Positions 49,867-58,633 of a stretch of 64,000 nt of DNA are shown piece after piece. Made by a program: the position numbers and the translations under genes. The notes beneath the pieces were generated by a model. It was not told the DNA's origin. It saw only the letters and a list, made by a program, of their open reading frames with translations, and searched no databases. The DNA lies in NCBI RefSeq assembly GCF_004118325.1, contig NZ_RDFA01000003.1:372001-436000 (forward strand), read 5' to 3'. This stretch comes from Halorientalis pallida (GTDB lineage: Archaea; Halobacteriota; Halobacteria; Halobacteriales; Haloarculaceae). Every line of letters begins with the position of its first letter. Positions within the stretch are counted from its first letter, which is position 1.

Positions 49867-50864
49867 GCGACCTCGGGAAGATCGACCGGGACGTGTTCCG
49901 GGCCGTGATCTACCCAGCGCTGGGTGCCGACCGGGACGACGTGGCGATTGGCCCCCAGCACGGGATCGACTTCGGCGTCGTCGAGGTGGGTGGCCGGGCG
50001 GTGGTGATGGCGGCCGATCCAGTCTCGCTGCTGCCCGAACTGGGGCTCGAACGGGCGGGGCGGTTTGCGTTGGAGATCGTCCTGACCGACGTGGCCGTCT
50101 CCGGGGTTCCCCCGACGCACCTGGCGATCAGCCTGACGCTCCCGCCGGACTGGCGCGACGCGGACCTGGCCGCGGTCTGGGACGGGGTCGCGGCCCACGC
50201 CGAACGGTTGGGCGTGAGTATCGTCACGGGCCACACCGCGCGATACCCCGGCGTCGATAGCTCGTGGGTCGGCGGGGCGACGGTACTCGGCGTCGGCGAC
50301 CCAGCGGACGTGGTTCGGCCCGACGGCGCGCGTCCCGGCGACGAACTCGTGTTGACGACGGGTCCGGCGGCGGAGACGACGGGCCTGTTCGCGACGCTGT
50401 TTCCCGAACAGCTGGGTCTGGACGCCGAGACCGTCGCGACCGCCCGGGAACGCGTCGACGACATCGCGGCCGTCGCCGACGCCCGGGCGGCCTTCGAGGC
50501 CGGCGACGTGACCGCGATGCACGACGCGACCGAAGGGGGCGTCGCCGGCGGACTGGTCGAGATGGCCCGCGGCGCTGGCGTCCGGTTCGAGATCGAGTCC
50601 GACCGGGTGCCGGTGGCTCCGGGCGTCGATACAGTCTGTGACGCCGTCGACGTGGACCCGTGGACGGTGTCCAGTGCCGGCACGCTCCTGATCGCGGTCG
50701 AGTCGGGTGACGGGGCGGCGGTCGCCGAGGCGGTGCGCCGGCGCGGAACCCGCGCGGCCGTCGTCGGGTCCGTTACCGACGGCGCGGGTGTCGCGGTCGA
50801 CGGGGAAGCACTCGAACCGCCGGCCAGCGACCCCACGTGGGACGCGTTCGATCGGCTCTCGTGA
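49863..50864 (+). CDS. PurM-superfamily (AIR synthase/HypE/ThiL-like) protein
   Basis: 333 aa. Glycine-rich and acidic motifs of the ATP-binding PurM fold: AADPVSLLPELGLERAG, EIVLTDVAVSGVPP, GHTARYPGVDSSW, GDELVLTTGP and MHDATEGGVAGGLVEMA. Members include PurM, ThiL (thiamine-phosphate kinase), HypE and SelD. As the last gene of a thiamine-type transporter operon, phosphorylation of the imported thiamine compound is the best inference. The N-terminal Asp/Asp motif of ThiL is only partly matched, so this is not a firm ThiL. Confidence 0.72.
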   Translation: MSDLGKIDRDVFRAVIYPALGADRDDVAIGPQHGIDFGVVEVGGRAVVMAADPVSLLPELGLERAGRFALEIVLTDVAVSGVPPTHLAISLTLPPDWRDADLAAVWDGVAAHAERLGVSIVTGHTARYPGVDSSWVGGATVLGVGDPADVVRPDGARPGDELVLTTGPAAETTGLFATLFPEQLGLDAETVATARERVDDIAAVADARAAFEAGDVTAMHDATEGGVAGGLVEMARGAGVRFEIESDRVPVAPGVDTVCDAVDVDPWTVSSAGTLLIAVESGDGAAVAEAVRRRGTRAAVVGSVTDGAGVAVDGEALEPPASDPTWDAFDRLS

Positions 50865-50885
50865 CGGCTCGGTGCGAACGGGCAG

Positions 50886-51809
50886 TCACGTCCGGAGCGC
50901 GGATCGGGTCAGCACCGCGAGGCCGAACGGGACCCAGCAGGCCGTCAGCGCGACGACCCCGACGAGGGAGACGACGCCCACCTCGGGCAACGCTGTCAGG
51001 ACGGCCGGCGCGAGCACGCCCCAGCCGCCGAACACGACCATCCCGACCTCGGGGATCGAGAGGAGATAGCCGATCACGAACAGCGTGCAGAGTCCGACGA
51101 CGACGTTGACGACCGACGGGAAGGCTGGAAAGACGGAGGCGAACAGGAAGAGTGGGTAGAACGCGAACATCGTCCCGACCTGAATGAGCGACTGGGGCGT
51201 CAGCGGCACCCGAACGCGGTCGAAGGACTGTTCCTTGTAGTCGGCGCGCGTGGCGTAGCCGGCCGTCGTCGCGCTCGCACCACCGCGCTGACTGCCTGTC
51301 TGCCCCCACTCGGTCGCACCGTCGCCGGCCTGCGACTCGGCATGTGTCGTCCCCGACGACTGCCCGGGCCCGGCCGTCGCGCCGGCCCCTGTCGTCCCCG
51401 AACCGCTCGCGGCCGCGTCCGTCCGTGCCGACGAACTGCCACTACCGGTCGCGTCGCGAGTCGCGTCGTCGGCGGCTCGGCCCGCGCCTCGTCCCGCGTG
51501 GTCACGGTCCGAGTCGGCGTCGGACCGGTTCCCGTCGGCGGACTGGTCGCCGTCGGCGTCCGCCCCGGTCCAGCCCGCACCGTCGACGTACTGGCGGTGG
51601 CCGAGTCGGTCGTAGCGGGCTCGTTCGTCGGGGTCGGTCAGCACTTCCCGGGCCCGGGTGACGCGTTTGAACCGCGTCTCCGCGTCGGGGTGATCGCTGA
51701 CGTCTGGATGGGTCTCCTTGGCCTTCTGTCGGTAGGCCGCCCGAATCTCGTCGCGGGAGGCGTCGGGCGGCACGTCGAGCACGTCGTAGAACGTGGACTG
51801 GGCGTGCAT
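50886..51809 (-). CDS. Membrane-anchored J-domain protein
   Basis: 307 aa. Residues 1-70 form a J domain with HPD (YRQKAKETHPDVSDHPDAET). A low-complexity Ser/Thr/Gly/Ala/Asp stretch of about 120 residues follows, then three to four membrane helices (QVGTMFAFYPLFLFASVFPA; VVNVVVGLCTLFVIGYLLSI; two more to the C-terminus). It would recruit DnaK to the membrane. ATG 51809 begins right at the J domain; a TATA-like GGAGATTTATC (51903-51912) sits 26 nt before GTG 51881, so a longer protein with 24 extra residues or a 72-nt leader is possible. Confidence 0.82.
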   Translation of the reverse strand: MHAQSTFYDVLDVPPDASRDEIRAAYRQKAKETHPDVSDHPDAETRFKRVTRAREVLTDPDERARYDRLGHRQYVDGAGWTGADADGDQSADGNRSDADSDRDHAGRGAGRAADDATRDATGSGSSSARTDAAASGSGTTGAGATAGPGQSSGTTHAESQAGDGATEWGQTGSQRGGASATTAGYATRADYKEQSFDRVRVPLTPQSLIQVGTMFAFYPLFLFASVFPAFPSVVNVVVGLCTLFVIGYLLSIPEVGMVVFGGWGVLAPAVLTALPEVGVVSLVGVVALTACWVPFGLAVLTRSALRT

Positions 51810-51902
51810 CGGGGGGTTCCGGGTGGGACTGAGGTGGTTCCGGGGCGACACCGGAGGGGCGCGCCGGTGGGGTTCGTTCACGCTAACTTACGCGAGCGGG
51901 CT

Positions 51903-51912
51903 GATAAATCTC
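51903..51912 (-). promoter_or_regulatory. TATA-like promoter of the membrane J-protein
   Basis: Minus-strand GAGATTTATC is centred 26 nt before GTG 51881 and 98 nt before ATG 51809, so either the protein starts at the GTG or the transcript has a long leader. Confidence 0.45.
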
Positions 51913-51983
51913 CCTCCGCGTTCTCGGCGCTGATACCGGCCGTGACCGGGAACCTATTTGATGGCACCGGCCCGAGTCGCCGT

Positions 51984-52859
51984 ATGGTCTCGGCACTTTT
52001 CGACGACGACCGCTGGAAGGCGGTCGACGAGTTCGATTTCGAGGACATCACCTATCACCGTGCGAGCGAGACGGGCGCGGTCCGAATCGCCTTCGACCGC
52101 CCCGCCGTGCGCAACGCCTTCCGCCCACCGACCGTGGACGAACTCTACGTCGCGCTGGACCACGCCAAGCGACAGACCGACGTGGGATGTGTGCTCCTGA
52201 CCGGCAACGGTCCCTCCCCGAAAGACGACGGCTGGGCGTTCTGCTCCGGTGGGGACCAGCGCGTTCGGGGCCCCGACGGGTACCAGTACGACGAGGAGGG
52301 GAAGACGGGCCGTCTCCACATCCTCGAAGTGCAGCGGCTCATCCGGTTCATGCCCAAGCCGGTCATCTGCGTGGTTCCCGGGTGGGCCGTCGGCGGCGGC
52401 CACTCCCTGCACGTCGTGTGTGATATGACCCTGGCCAGCGAGGAACACGCGAAGTTCCTCCAGACCGACCCGGACGTGGCATCCTTCGACGCCGGGTTCG
52501 GCTCGGCCCTGCTGGCCCAGCAGATCGGTCAGAAGAAGGCCCGCGAGGTGTTCTTCCTCGGGAAGACCTACGACGCCGACGAGGCCGAAGACATGGGCAT
52601 GGTCAACGAGGTCGTCCCCCACGAGGAACTCGAAGAGGTCGCGCTCGCGTGGGCCGAGGCGATCAACACGAAATCGCCGACTGCGATCCGGATGCTCAAG
52701 TACGCGTTCAACCTCGCCGACGACGGCATGGTCGGCCAGCAGCTCTTCGCCGGGGAGGCCACTCGCCTGGGCTACATGACCGAGGAAGCACAGGAAGGTC
52801 GGGACGCATTCGTCGAGGGCCGCGAACCGGACTTCTCGCAGTTCCCCTGGCACTACTGA
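51984..52859 (+). CDS. menB: 1,4-dihydroxy-2-naphthoyl-CoA synthase MenB
   Basis: 291 aa, crotonase fold of the MenB type: AFDRPAVRNAFRPPTVDEL, AFCSGGDQRVRG, WAVGGGHSLHVVCDMTLAS, QTDPDVASFDAGFGS and QQLFAGEATRLGYMTEEA. It cyclises OSB-CoA to DHNA-CoA. ATG 51984 has CCTATTTGAT 27 nt upstream and so a transcript of its own. It lies divergently from the J-protein and continues the menaquinone group after the thiamine insert. Confidence 0.94.
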   Translation: MVSALFDDDRWKAVDEFDFEDITYHRASETGAVRIAFDRPAVRNAFRPPTVDELYVALDHAKRQTDVGCVLLTGNGPSPKDDGWAFCSGGDQRVRGPDGYQYDEEGKTGRLHILEVQRLIRFMPKPVICVVPGWAVGGGHSLHVVCDMTLASEEHAKFLQTDPDVASFDAGFGSALLAQQIGQKKAREVFFLGKTYDADEAEDMGMVNEVVPHEELEEVALAWAEAINTKSPTAIRMLKYAFNLADDGMVGQQLFAGEATRLGYMTEEAQEGRDAFVEGREPDFSQFPWHY

Positions 52860-52901
52860 GCGTCCGATCACTTATTACCGATCGCGGTACTATCAGTTCC
52901 C

Positions 52902-54998
52902 GTGACAGGTATCGCCCGGGTCGGACTGGTCGCGGCCGTCGTAGTGCTTGCAGTCGCCACCCTCGTGGGTGTCGGCACAGCCACGGGCCAGCCCGCCGAT
53001 CGGCCCGTCGACAACGGCAGTCTCTGGTCCGAGAGTTACTTCACGGAGTTCGGAGAGGCCGACGATCAGCGACTCAACGGCGTCGCGCGGACGGCCGAGG
53101 GCCTCCTGCTGGTCGGCACTGGCTGGGACGAGTTCGACGGCGACGAGGTCGTCGCTTACGCCGCGGAGGCGAGTCTCGACGGCCACCGCACCTGGGGCCG
53201 GGCGTACATGCACGCGGCGACGCACACTCGCGTCCTCCACGACGGGCTGAAACTCGCCGACGGTCGGTACGTCTTCGCCGGGACGACCGAGGCCCCATCG
53301 ATGACCGGCGTGGGTGACTACCTCCTGTTCGACAACACCCGTGAGATCCACACCTGGCGATACGCTCGGGGCCACGGCGCGTTCTACGACGTCCTCCCCC
53401 TGAACGCGACCCACGCCGTCGCCGTCGGCTCCGAGCGCGTCTGGGCCGTCGACACGGCCCGCGGCGACGGCGACCGAACCTGGACACACGGCCCACCGTC
53501 CGGCGTCACCCTCCGGGCCGGGACGCGGACCGACGACGGCGTGCTCGTCGCCGGCACGCGCGAGACGAACGACGGTGGGACGACGGGCTACGTGGCCGAA
53601 CTCGGTCTCGACGGCGCCCGGCGGTGGCGCCGGACGACCGGTGAGCAGTCGGTCCGGTTGCGGGCTCTCTCGACCGTCGGGGACGACGTCGTCGTCGGTG
53701 GGACCGCGGGCGAGCGGGGCTGGCTGGCGCGCCTCGACGGCGAGGGGGTGCCGTCGTGGACGCGACGCCCGTTCCCGGACGGCGGCCGCGTCGACGCGGT
53801 GGCGCGCGGCCCGGACGGGACAGTACTCGCCGCGGGCGAGACGGGGAACGGGACCGGCGTCGTCGCCCAGTTCGGCGCCGGCGGCCGGGAGCGCTGGCGT
53901 GGGTACCACGGCACGGAGGTCAACGACCTGCTTCCAGCCCGCAACGAGACGACGGTCGCCGTCGGGGCGCGCGAAGACGGGGGGGACCTCGACGCCTACG
54001 CGACGCGGATCGACTTCGCAGGGCCGGCCGCCGCCATCACAGTCGGGACCGACCGTGCGGAAGTCGGGAACACGACCGTCACGCTCCGCGCGAACGACTC
54101 CGCCGACAACGTTGGCATCGCGCGCTACCACTGGGACACCGACGGCGACGGCACGGCCGAACACGCCACCAGGGAGCCGATCCTGCGGTACGTCCCGACG
54201 ACGACCGGTGATATCCGGCCACGAGTCACGGTCGAAGACGCGGGTGGCAGGACGGACACGGCGACCGCGACCACGGCGGTCGCCGTGCGAGACACGACGC
54301 CACCGACGGCGGTGCTCTCCCGACCCTCGTCGGAAGTGGTGGCCGCCGGAGAACCGACCACCCTGTCGGCCACCGGCAGTCGCGACAACGGCGCGATCCG
54401 GACCTACCGCTGGGACTTCGACGGCGACGGCGAGCCGGATGCGACGACCGACAACGCGACGGTCGCCCACACGTTCGAGGGGCGAAACCGCACCTACGAG
54501 GTCGGACTGACGGTCGTCGACGGTGCCGGGCAGACGCATACCACCTCGCGGCGGATCGAGACGCGCCGCAACGACCCGCCCGATCTCGCGCTGTCGGTCG
54601 AGCGCGTCGCCTCGCAACTGTACGGCGAGGGGTACGAGGCTCGTCTCGTGGCCGACGTGACGAACACCGTCGGGAACACGACGGTCCGCTGGCGGCTCCC
54701 GAACGGGACCGTCCGGACCGGCCGAACGGTCGACTTCCAGTTCGGGGAGCTGGGTGGTCTCGTCGAGGCGCGTCTGACCGACGAGTACGGCGCGTCGGAC
54801 TACGAGTCCGTCGAGCTAACCAGAGACCTGGACGGCGTAGTCGTCGACCGGAACACCGGCGACCTGGCGACGACGGAGCGTGCCGAGTCGGATTCGAGTG
54901 TCACCGAAGAGCGAACGGCCGCCGCGGGGCCCGGGTTCGGCCCGGCGGTCGGTGTGGTCGCGCTGATGCTCGCGATCCTCCTGTTTAGACGCGATTGA
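52902..54998 (+). CDS. PGF-CTERM surface protein with beta-propeller-like and PKD-like repeats
   Basis: 698 aa. A Sec signal peptide (residues 1-29) leads into a propeller-like region (about 40-380) with repeats of the form DDGVLVAGTRET...GYVAELGLDGARRW and GPDGTVLAAGETGNG. Two Ig/PKD-like domains follow (residues about 385-560: RYHWDTDGDG, TYRWDFDGDG), then a Ser/Glu-rich stretch and the sorting end GPGFGPAVG plus hydrophobic helix and RRD, the PGF-CTERM signal cut by archaeosortase ArtA. It is a surface-anchored glycoprotein; ligand unknown. GTG 52902 has ACTTATTACC 28 nt upstream. It sits, oddly, between menB and menA. Confidence 0.85.
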   Translation: MTGIARVGLVAAVVVLAVATLVGVGTATGQPADRPVDNGSLWSESYFTEFGEADDQRLNGVARTAEGLLLVGTGWDEFDGDEVVAYAAEASLDGHRTWGRAYMHAATHTRVLHDGLKLADGRYVFAGTTEAPSMTGVGDYLLFDNTREIHTWRYARGHGAFYDVLPLNATHAVAVGSERVWAVDTARGDGDRTWTHGPPSGVTLRAGTRTDDGVLVAGTRETNDGGTTGYVAELGLDGARRWRRTTGEQSVRLRALSTVGDDVVVGGTAGERGWLARLDGEGVPSWTRRPFPDGGRVDAVARGPDGTVLAAGETGNGTGVVAQFGAGGRERWRGYHGTEVNDLLPARNETTVAVGAREDGGDLDAYATRIDFAGPAAAITVGTDRAEVGNTTVTLRANDSADNVGIARYHWDTDGDGTAEHATREPILRYVPTTTGDIRPRVTVEDAGGRTDTATATTAVAVRDTTPPTAVLSRPSSEVVAAGEPTTLSATGSRDNGAIRTYRWDFDGDGEPDATTDNATVAHTFEGRNRTYEVGLTVVDGAGQTHTTSRRIETRRNDPPDLALSVERVASQLYGEGYEARLVADVTNTVGNTTVRWRLPNGTVRTGRTVDFQFGELGGLVEARLTDEYGASDYESVELTRDLDGVVVDRNTGDLATTERAESDSSVTEERTAAAGPGFGPAVGVVALMLAILLFRRD

Positions 54999-55100
54999 CG
55001 GGTCGCGGTACGTCGAATCGGCCGTCACGTGGTGCTCGATGCACTCAGTTCACGTACGGAGTGGCAACCTTCACACGGCTGGACCACCAACTGTACGGCA

Positions 55101-56051
55101 ATGGCAACGGCAGACGCCGAGGTATCGCGGACGAGAGCCTGGCTGATGGCCGCACGGCCCCAGACCCTGCCCGCGGGCGCGGCACCGGTCGTCGTCGGGA
55201 CGGGCCTGGCGCTCCACGACGGGGTGTTCGCGCCGGCTGCGGCGATAGCGGCGCTGCTGGGGGCGCTCCTCTTGCAGGTGGGGACCAACTTCGCCAACGA
55301 CTACTACGACGCCGTCAAGGGGACCGACTCGGCCGACCGCGAGGGGTTCACCCGGGTGACCGCCGGCGGACTGATCGAACCCGGGCGCGTCAGGCAGGCG
55401 ATGGCCGCCACCTACGCGCTGGCGGTCGTCGTCGGACTCTATCTCGTCTACGTCGGCGGCCTCCCGATCCTCGTGGTCGGGCTCTCGAGCATCGCCGCCG
55501 GCATCGCCTACACGGGCGGCCCCTACCCCTACGGCTACCGCGGGCTGGGCGACCTCTTCGTGTTCCTGTACTTCGGTGTGATCGCCGTCGTCGGGACCTA
55601 CTACGTGCAGGCGGCCACAGTGCTGGCGAGCGTCCAGCCGCTCGCGGTGGGGATTCCCGACGGCACCGTGCCCGCGGCCGCGCTGGTGGCGAGTCTCCCG
55701 GCGGCCGGGCTCTCGACTGCGATCTTGATCGCGAACAACGTCCGGGATAAAGAGGAGGACGCCGCGGCGGGCAAGCGGACGCTCGCGGTGATTTTCGGCT
55801 ACACGTTCAGCCGGCTCGAGTGGCTGGCGATGGTCGGCATGGCCTACGTCGTCCCCGTCCTGTTCGCGCTGGACCCGGCCTTCGGCCTCCCGGCACTGTT
55901 GCCGCTGGTGACGTTGGCGCTGGCGGTCAGGGTCGGGGCGACAGTCATGCGGCGAACGGACGGCGCGGCGCTCAACCCGGCGCTCGAACGTACCGGGCAG
56001 TTACTGGCGGCGCACTCGGCACTGTTCGCCGCCGGGCTTGCACTCACATGA
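55101..56051 (+). CDS. menA: 1,4-dihydroxy-2-naphthoate polyprenyltransferase MenA
   Basis: 316 aa, UbiA-type membrane prenyltransferase with about eight helices. The first Asp-rich motif NFANDYYDAVKGTD and the second NNVRDKEEDAAAGKRTLAV bind the polyprenyl diphosphate through Mg. It attaches the side chain to DHNA. ATG 55101 begins the natural N-terminus; the stop overlaps the menC start by 4 nt. Confidence 0.94.
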   Translation: MATADAEVSRTRAWLMAARPQTLPAGAAPVVVGTGLALHDGVFAPAAAIAALLGALLLQVGTNFANDYYDAVKGTDSADREGFTRVTAGGLIEPGRVRQAMAATYALAVVVGLYLVYVGGLPILVVGLSSIAAGIAYTGGPYPYGYRGLGDLFVFLYFGVIAVVGTYYVQAATVLASVQPLAVGIPDGTVPAAALVASLPAAGLSTAILIANNVRDKEEDAAAGKRTLAVIFGYTFSRLEWLAMVGMAYVVPVLFALDPAFGLPALLPLVTLALAVRVGATVMRRTDGAALNPALERTGQLLAAHSALFAAGLALT

Positions 56052-57082
56052 TCGACATCGAACCCTACCACCTCGACCTGGCACGCCCGCTCTCGACCGC
56101 CCGCGGGAGCATCGACGAGCGCGAAGGCTTCCTCGTCAGGGTCGAGTACGCCGACCGGGTCGGGCTGGGCGAGGCCGCACCGCTCCCGGGCTGGACGGAA
56201 TCCCTGGACGCCTGCCGGGAAGCCCTCGAGTGGGCCCCGAAACTGGCCACCGACGAGGACTGGGGCGTGGCGCTCAGCGAAACGTCCGCGCCAGCGGCCC
56301 GGCACGCGCTGGCGCTGGCACTGGCCGACGCCCGTGCGAAACTCGACAACACGCCGCTGTACCGCTATCTCGGCAACGAGCGACTCGTCCGCCGGGTGCC
56401 GGTGAACGCGACCGTTGGCGACGCCGACGCCGAGACGACCGCCCGGAGCGTGATAGAGGCCGTCGAGAACGGCTTCGATTGCGTGAAGATCAAGATCGGC
56501 GCGCGGGAGGTGGACGAGGACGTGGAACGGTTGCGGCGAGTCCGGGAAGTGGTCGGCGACGACGTGGCGCTCCGCGCCGACGCCAACGGCGCGTGGGACC
56601 GCGAGCAGGCCGAGCGGGCCTTCGACGGCCTCGAAGCGCTCGATCTCGAGTACGTCGAGCAACCCATGCCCGCCGAGAAAGTGGCGGCCCACGCCGGCCT
56701 CCGGAACGGGGGCAACGAGGTCCCCATCGCGCTCGACGAGTCCCTGGCCGGGCGGCCAGTGACGGACCTGTTGGCCGCCGAGGCCGCCGACTATCTCGTC
56801 CTCAAACCCATGGCGCTGGGCGGCCCCGACAGGGCCAGGAACGTCGCGCGACAGGCCAGACAGGCCGGCGTGACGCCCGTGATCTCGACGACGATCGACG
56901 CCGTCGTCGCGCGGACCGCGGCGGTCCACGTCGCCGCGGCGATTCCCGAGATTCCGGCCTGTGGCCTGGCGACGGCCGACTGGCTGGCCGACGACCTGGG
57001 CCCCGACCCCGCGCCAGTCGCCGACGGCCAGATCGAAGTCCCACAGGCCAAGGGCCTGGGCGTCGACCTCGGAGACGAGTGA
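56048..57082 (+). CDS. menC: o-Succinylbenzoate synthase MenC
   Basis: 344 aa enolase-superfamily enzyme. Catalytic Lys pair in CVKIKIG, metal ligands Asp in LRADANGAW, Glu in YVEQPMP and Asp in ALDESLAG, and the second catalytic Lys in LVLKPMALGG. It dehydrates SHCHC to OSB. It overlaps menA by 4 nt, and its stop shares a base with menE. Confidence 0.94.
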   Translation: MIDIEPYHLDLARPLSTARGSIDEREGFLVRVEYADRVGLGEAAPLPGWTESLDACREALEWAPKLATDEDWGVALSETSAPAARHALALALADARAKLDNTPLYRYLGNERLVRRVPVNATVGDADAETTARSVIEAVENGFDCVKIKIGAREVDEDVERLRRVREVVGDDVALRADANGAWDREQAERAFDGLEALDLEYVEQPMPAEKVAAHAGLRNGGNEVPIALDESLAGRPVTDLLAAEAADYLVLKPMALGGPDRARNVARQARQAGVTPVISTTIDAVVARTAAVHVAAAIPEIPACGLATADWLADDLGPDPAPVADGQIEVPQAKGLGVDLGDE

Positions 57083-58575
57083 TGGACTGGCCGACACAGG
57101 ACCTCGTGGCCGCCCGCGCCGCCGCGACGCCGGAGCGGACCGCCCTGCTCGACGCCGACCGCGACGAGACGATCACCTACCGGGAGTACGACGCGGCGGT
57201 CGAGCGCCGGGCAGCTGCGCTGGCTGGACTGGCAGGTGACGAGCCCGAGCGGGTCGCATTCTTGCTCGACACCCGACCCGCGTTCGCCGAACTGTTCTAC
57301 GCGGCCATGCGCCTGGGGGTCTCGGTCGTCCCGCTGAACGTCCGGCTGACATCCGCCGAGTTGACCGAGCAGATCGAGCGGACGGCTCCGGACGCGCTGG
57401 TCTGTGAATCGGACACGGAAACGACCGCGACCGAGGTGTTCGACGGCCCCATCGCGTCCGTCGACGCGCCGACGAGTGAGCGCGTGCGGCCGCTCGACAG
57501 CCTCGACGATGGACCGGTGGAACCGGCGACGCTGACGCCCGACACGGAACAACTGGTCATGTTCACCTCAGGAACGACCGGCCAGCCGAAAGGCGTCCGA
57601 CTGACCGTCGGGAACATCGTAGCGAGCGCGATGGCCTCGGCCTTCCGGCTCGGTGTCACGCCCGGGGATCGGTGGCTCTGCTGTCTCCCGACCTACCACA
57701 TGGGCGGACTCGCGCCGGTCGTCCGCTCGGCGCTGTACGGCTCGACGGTCGTGATTCAGCGCGAGTTCGAGGCCGCGGAGACCGCCGAAATCCTCGACGA
57801 ATACGGAGTCACCGGCGTCTCGCTCGTGCCGACGATGCTCACGCGCCTGCTCGGCGCGGGCTGGGAGCCGTCCGAGCAGTTGCGGTTCGTCCTGCTGGGC
57901 GGTGCGCCGGCCTCCGAAGAATTGCTCGCGCGCTGTTGGGACCGGAACGTCCCGGCCTGTCCGACCTACGGCATGACCGAGACGGCCTCACAGATCGCGA
58001 CGGCGACGCCCCAGCAGGCGGCTTCCCACGACGGCACGGTCGGCCAGTCGCTCGTGAACACGACGGTGACCCTCGTCGACGGGGACGGCGATCCCGTGGG
58101 TCCGGGCGAGACGGGCGAACTGGTCGTCGACGGTCCGACGGTGACGCCAGGCTATCTCGATCCCGAGGTTACCGACGACGCGTTCGGCCCGCATGGCCTC
58201 CACACCGGCGACATTGGCTCCCGAGACGAGGACGGACGGCTGTGGATCCACAATCGCGTGGACGACCGGATCGTCACCGGCGGGGAGAACGTCGACCCCG
58301 GGGAAGTCGTTGCGGTCCTGCAGGACCACCGCGCTGTTCAGGAGGCGTCCGTCGTCGGACTCGACGACTCGGAGTGGGGCGAGCGCGTCGCCGCACTGGT
58401 GGTCCCGACCGACGAGTCGCTCTCTGCGAACGAGATCGAGGCCCACTGCCGGGAGCGGCTGGCGGGGTTCAAACTCCCGCGGACGGTCGCGTTCGCCGAG
58501 GCGTTGCCGCGGACGGCGTCGGGAACCGTCGACCGAGGGCGGGTTCGAGACCGGCTTCGCGACCGGGCGGTGTAG
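57082..58575 (+). CDS. menE: o-Succinylbenzoate-CoA ligase MenE
   Basis: 497 aa ANL enzyme. P-loop FTSGTTGQPKG, A5-type TYGMTETASQ, hinge WIHNRVDDRIVTGGENVDP and C-terminal LPRTASGTVDR (with Val-Asp where Lys is usual in the GK motif: here TVDRG replaces GKVxR). It activates OSB with ATP and CoA, feeding MenB. The context menA-menC-menE with one- to four-base overlaps is decisive. The absence of the usual C-terminal lysine is odd; see the menE finding. Confidence 0.92.
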   Translation: MDWPTQDLVAARAAATPERTALLDADRDETITYREYDAAVERRAAALAGLAGDEPERVAFLLDTRPAFAELFYAAMRLGVSVVPLNVRLTSAELTEQIERTAPDALVCESDTETTATEVFDGPIASVDAPTSERVRPLDSLDDGPVEPATLTPDTEQLVMFTSGTTGQPKGVRLTVGNIVASAMASAFRLGVTPGDRWLCCLPTYHMGGLAPVVRSALYGSTVVIQREFEAAETAEILDEYGVTGVSLVPTMLTRLLGAGWEPSEQLRFVLLGGAPASEELLARCWDRNVPACPTYGMTETASQIATATPQQAASHDGTVGQSLVNTTVTLVDGDGDPVGPGETGELVVDGPTVTPGYLDPEVTDDAFGPHGLHTGDIGSRDEDGRLWIHNRVDDRIVTGGENVDPGEVVAVLQDHRAVQEASVVGLDDSEWGERVAALVVPTDESLSANEIEAHCRERLAGFKLPRTVAFAEALPRTASGTVDRGRVRDRLRDRAV

Positions 58576-58633
58576 GGCCGGGTTACCACCCGCTCACCGA
58601 CAGTTTAAGCGGGCCCGGTGGTTATGCAGACTC

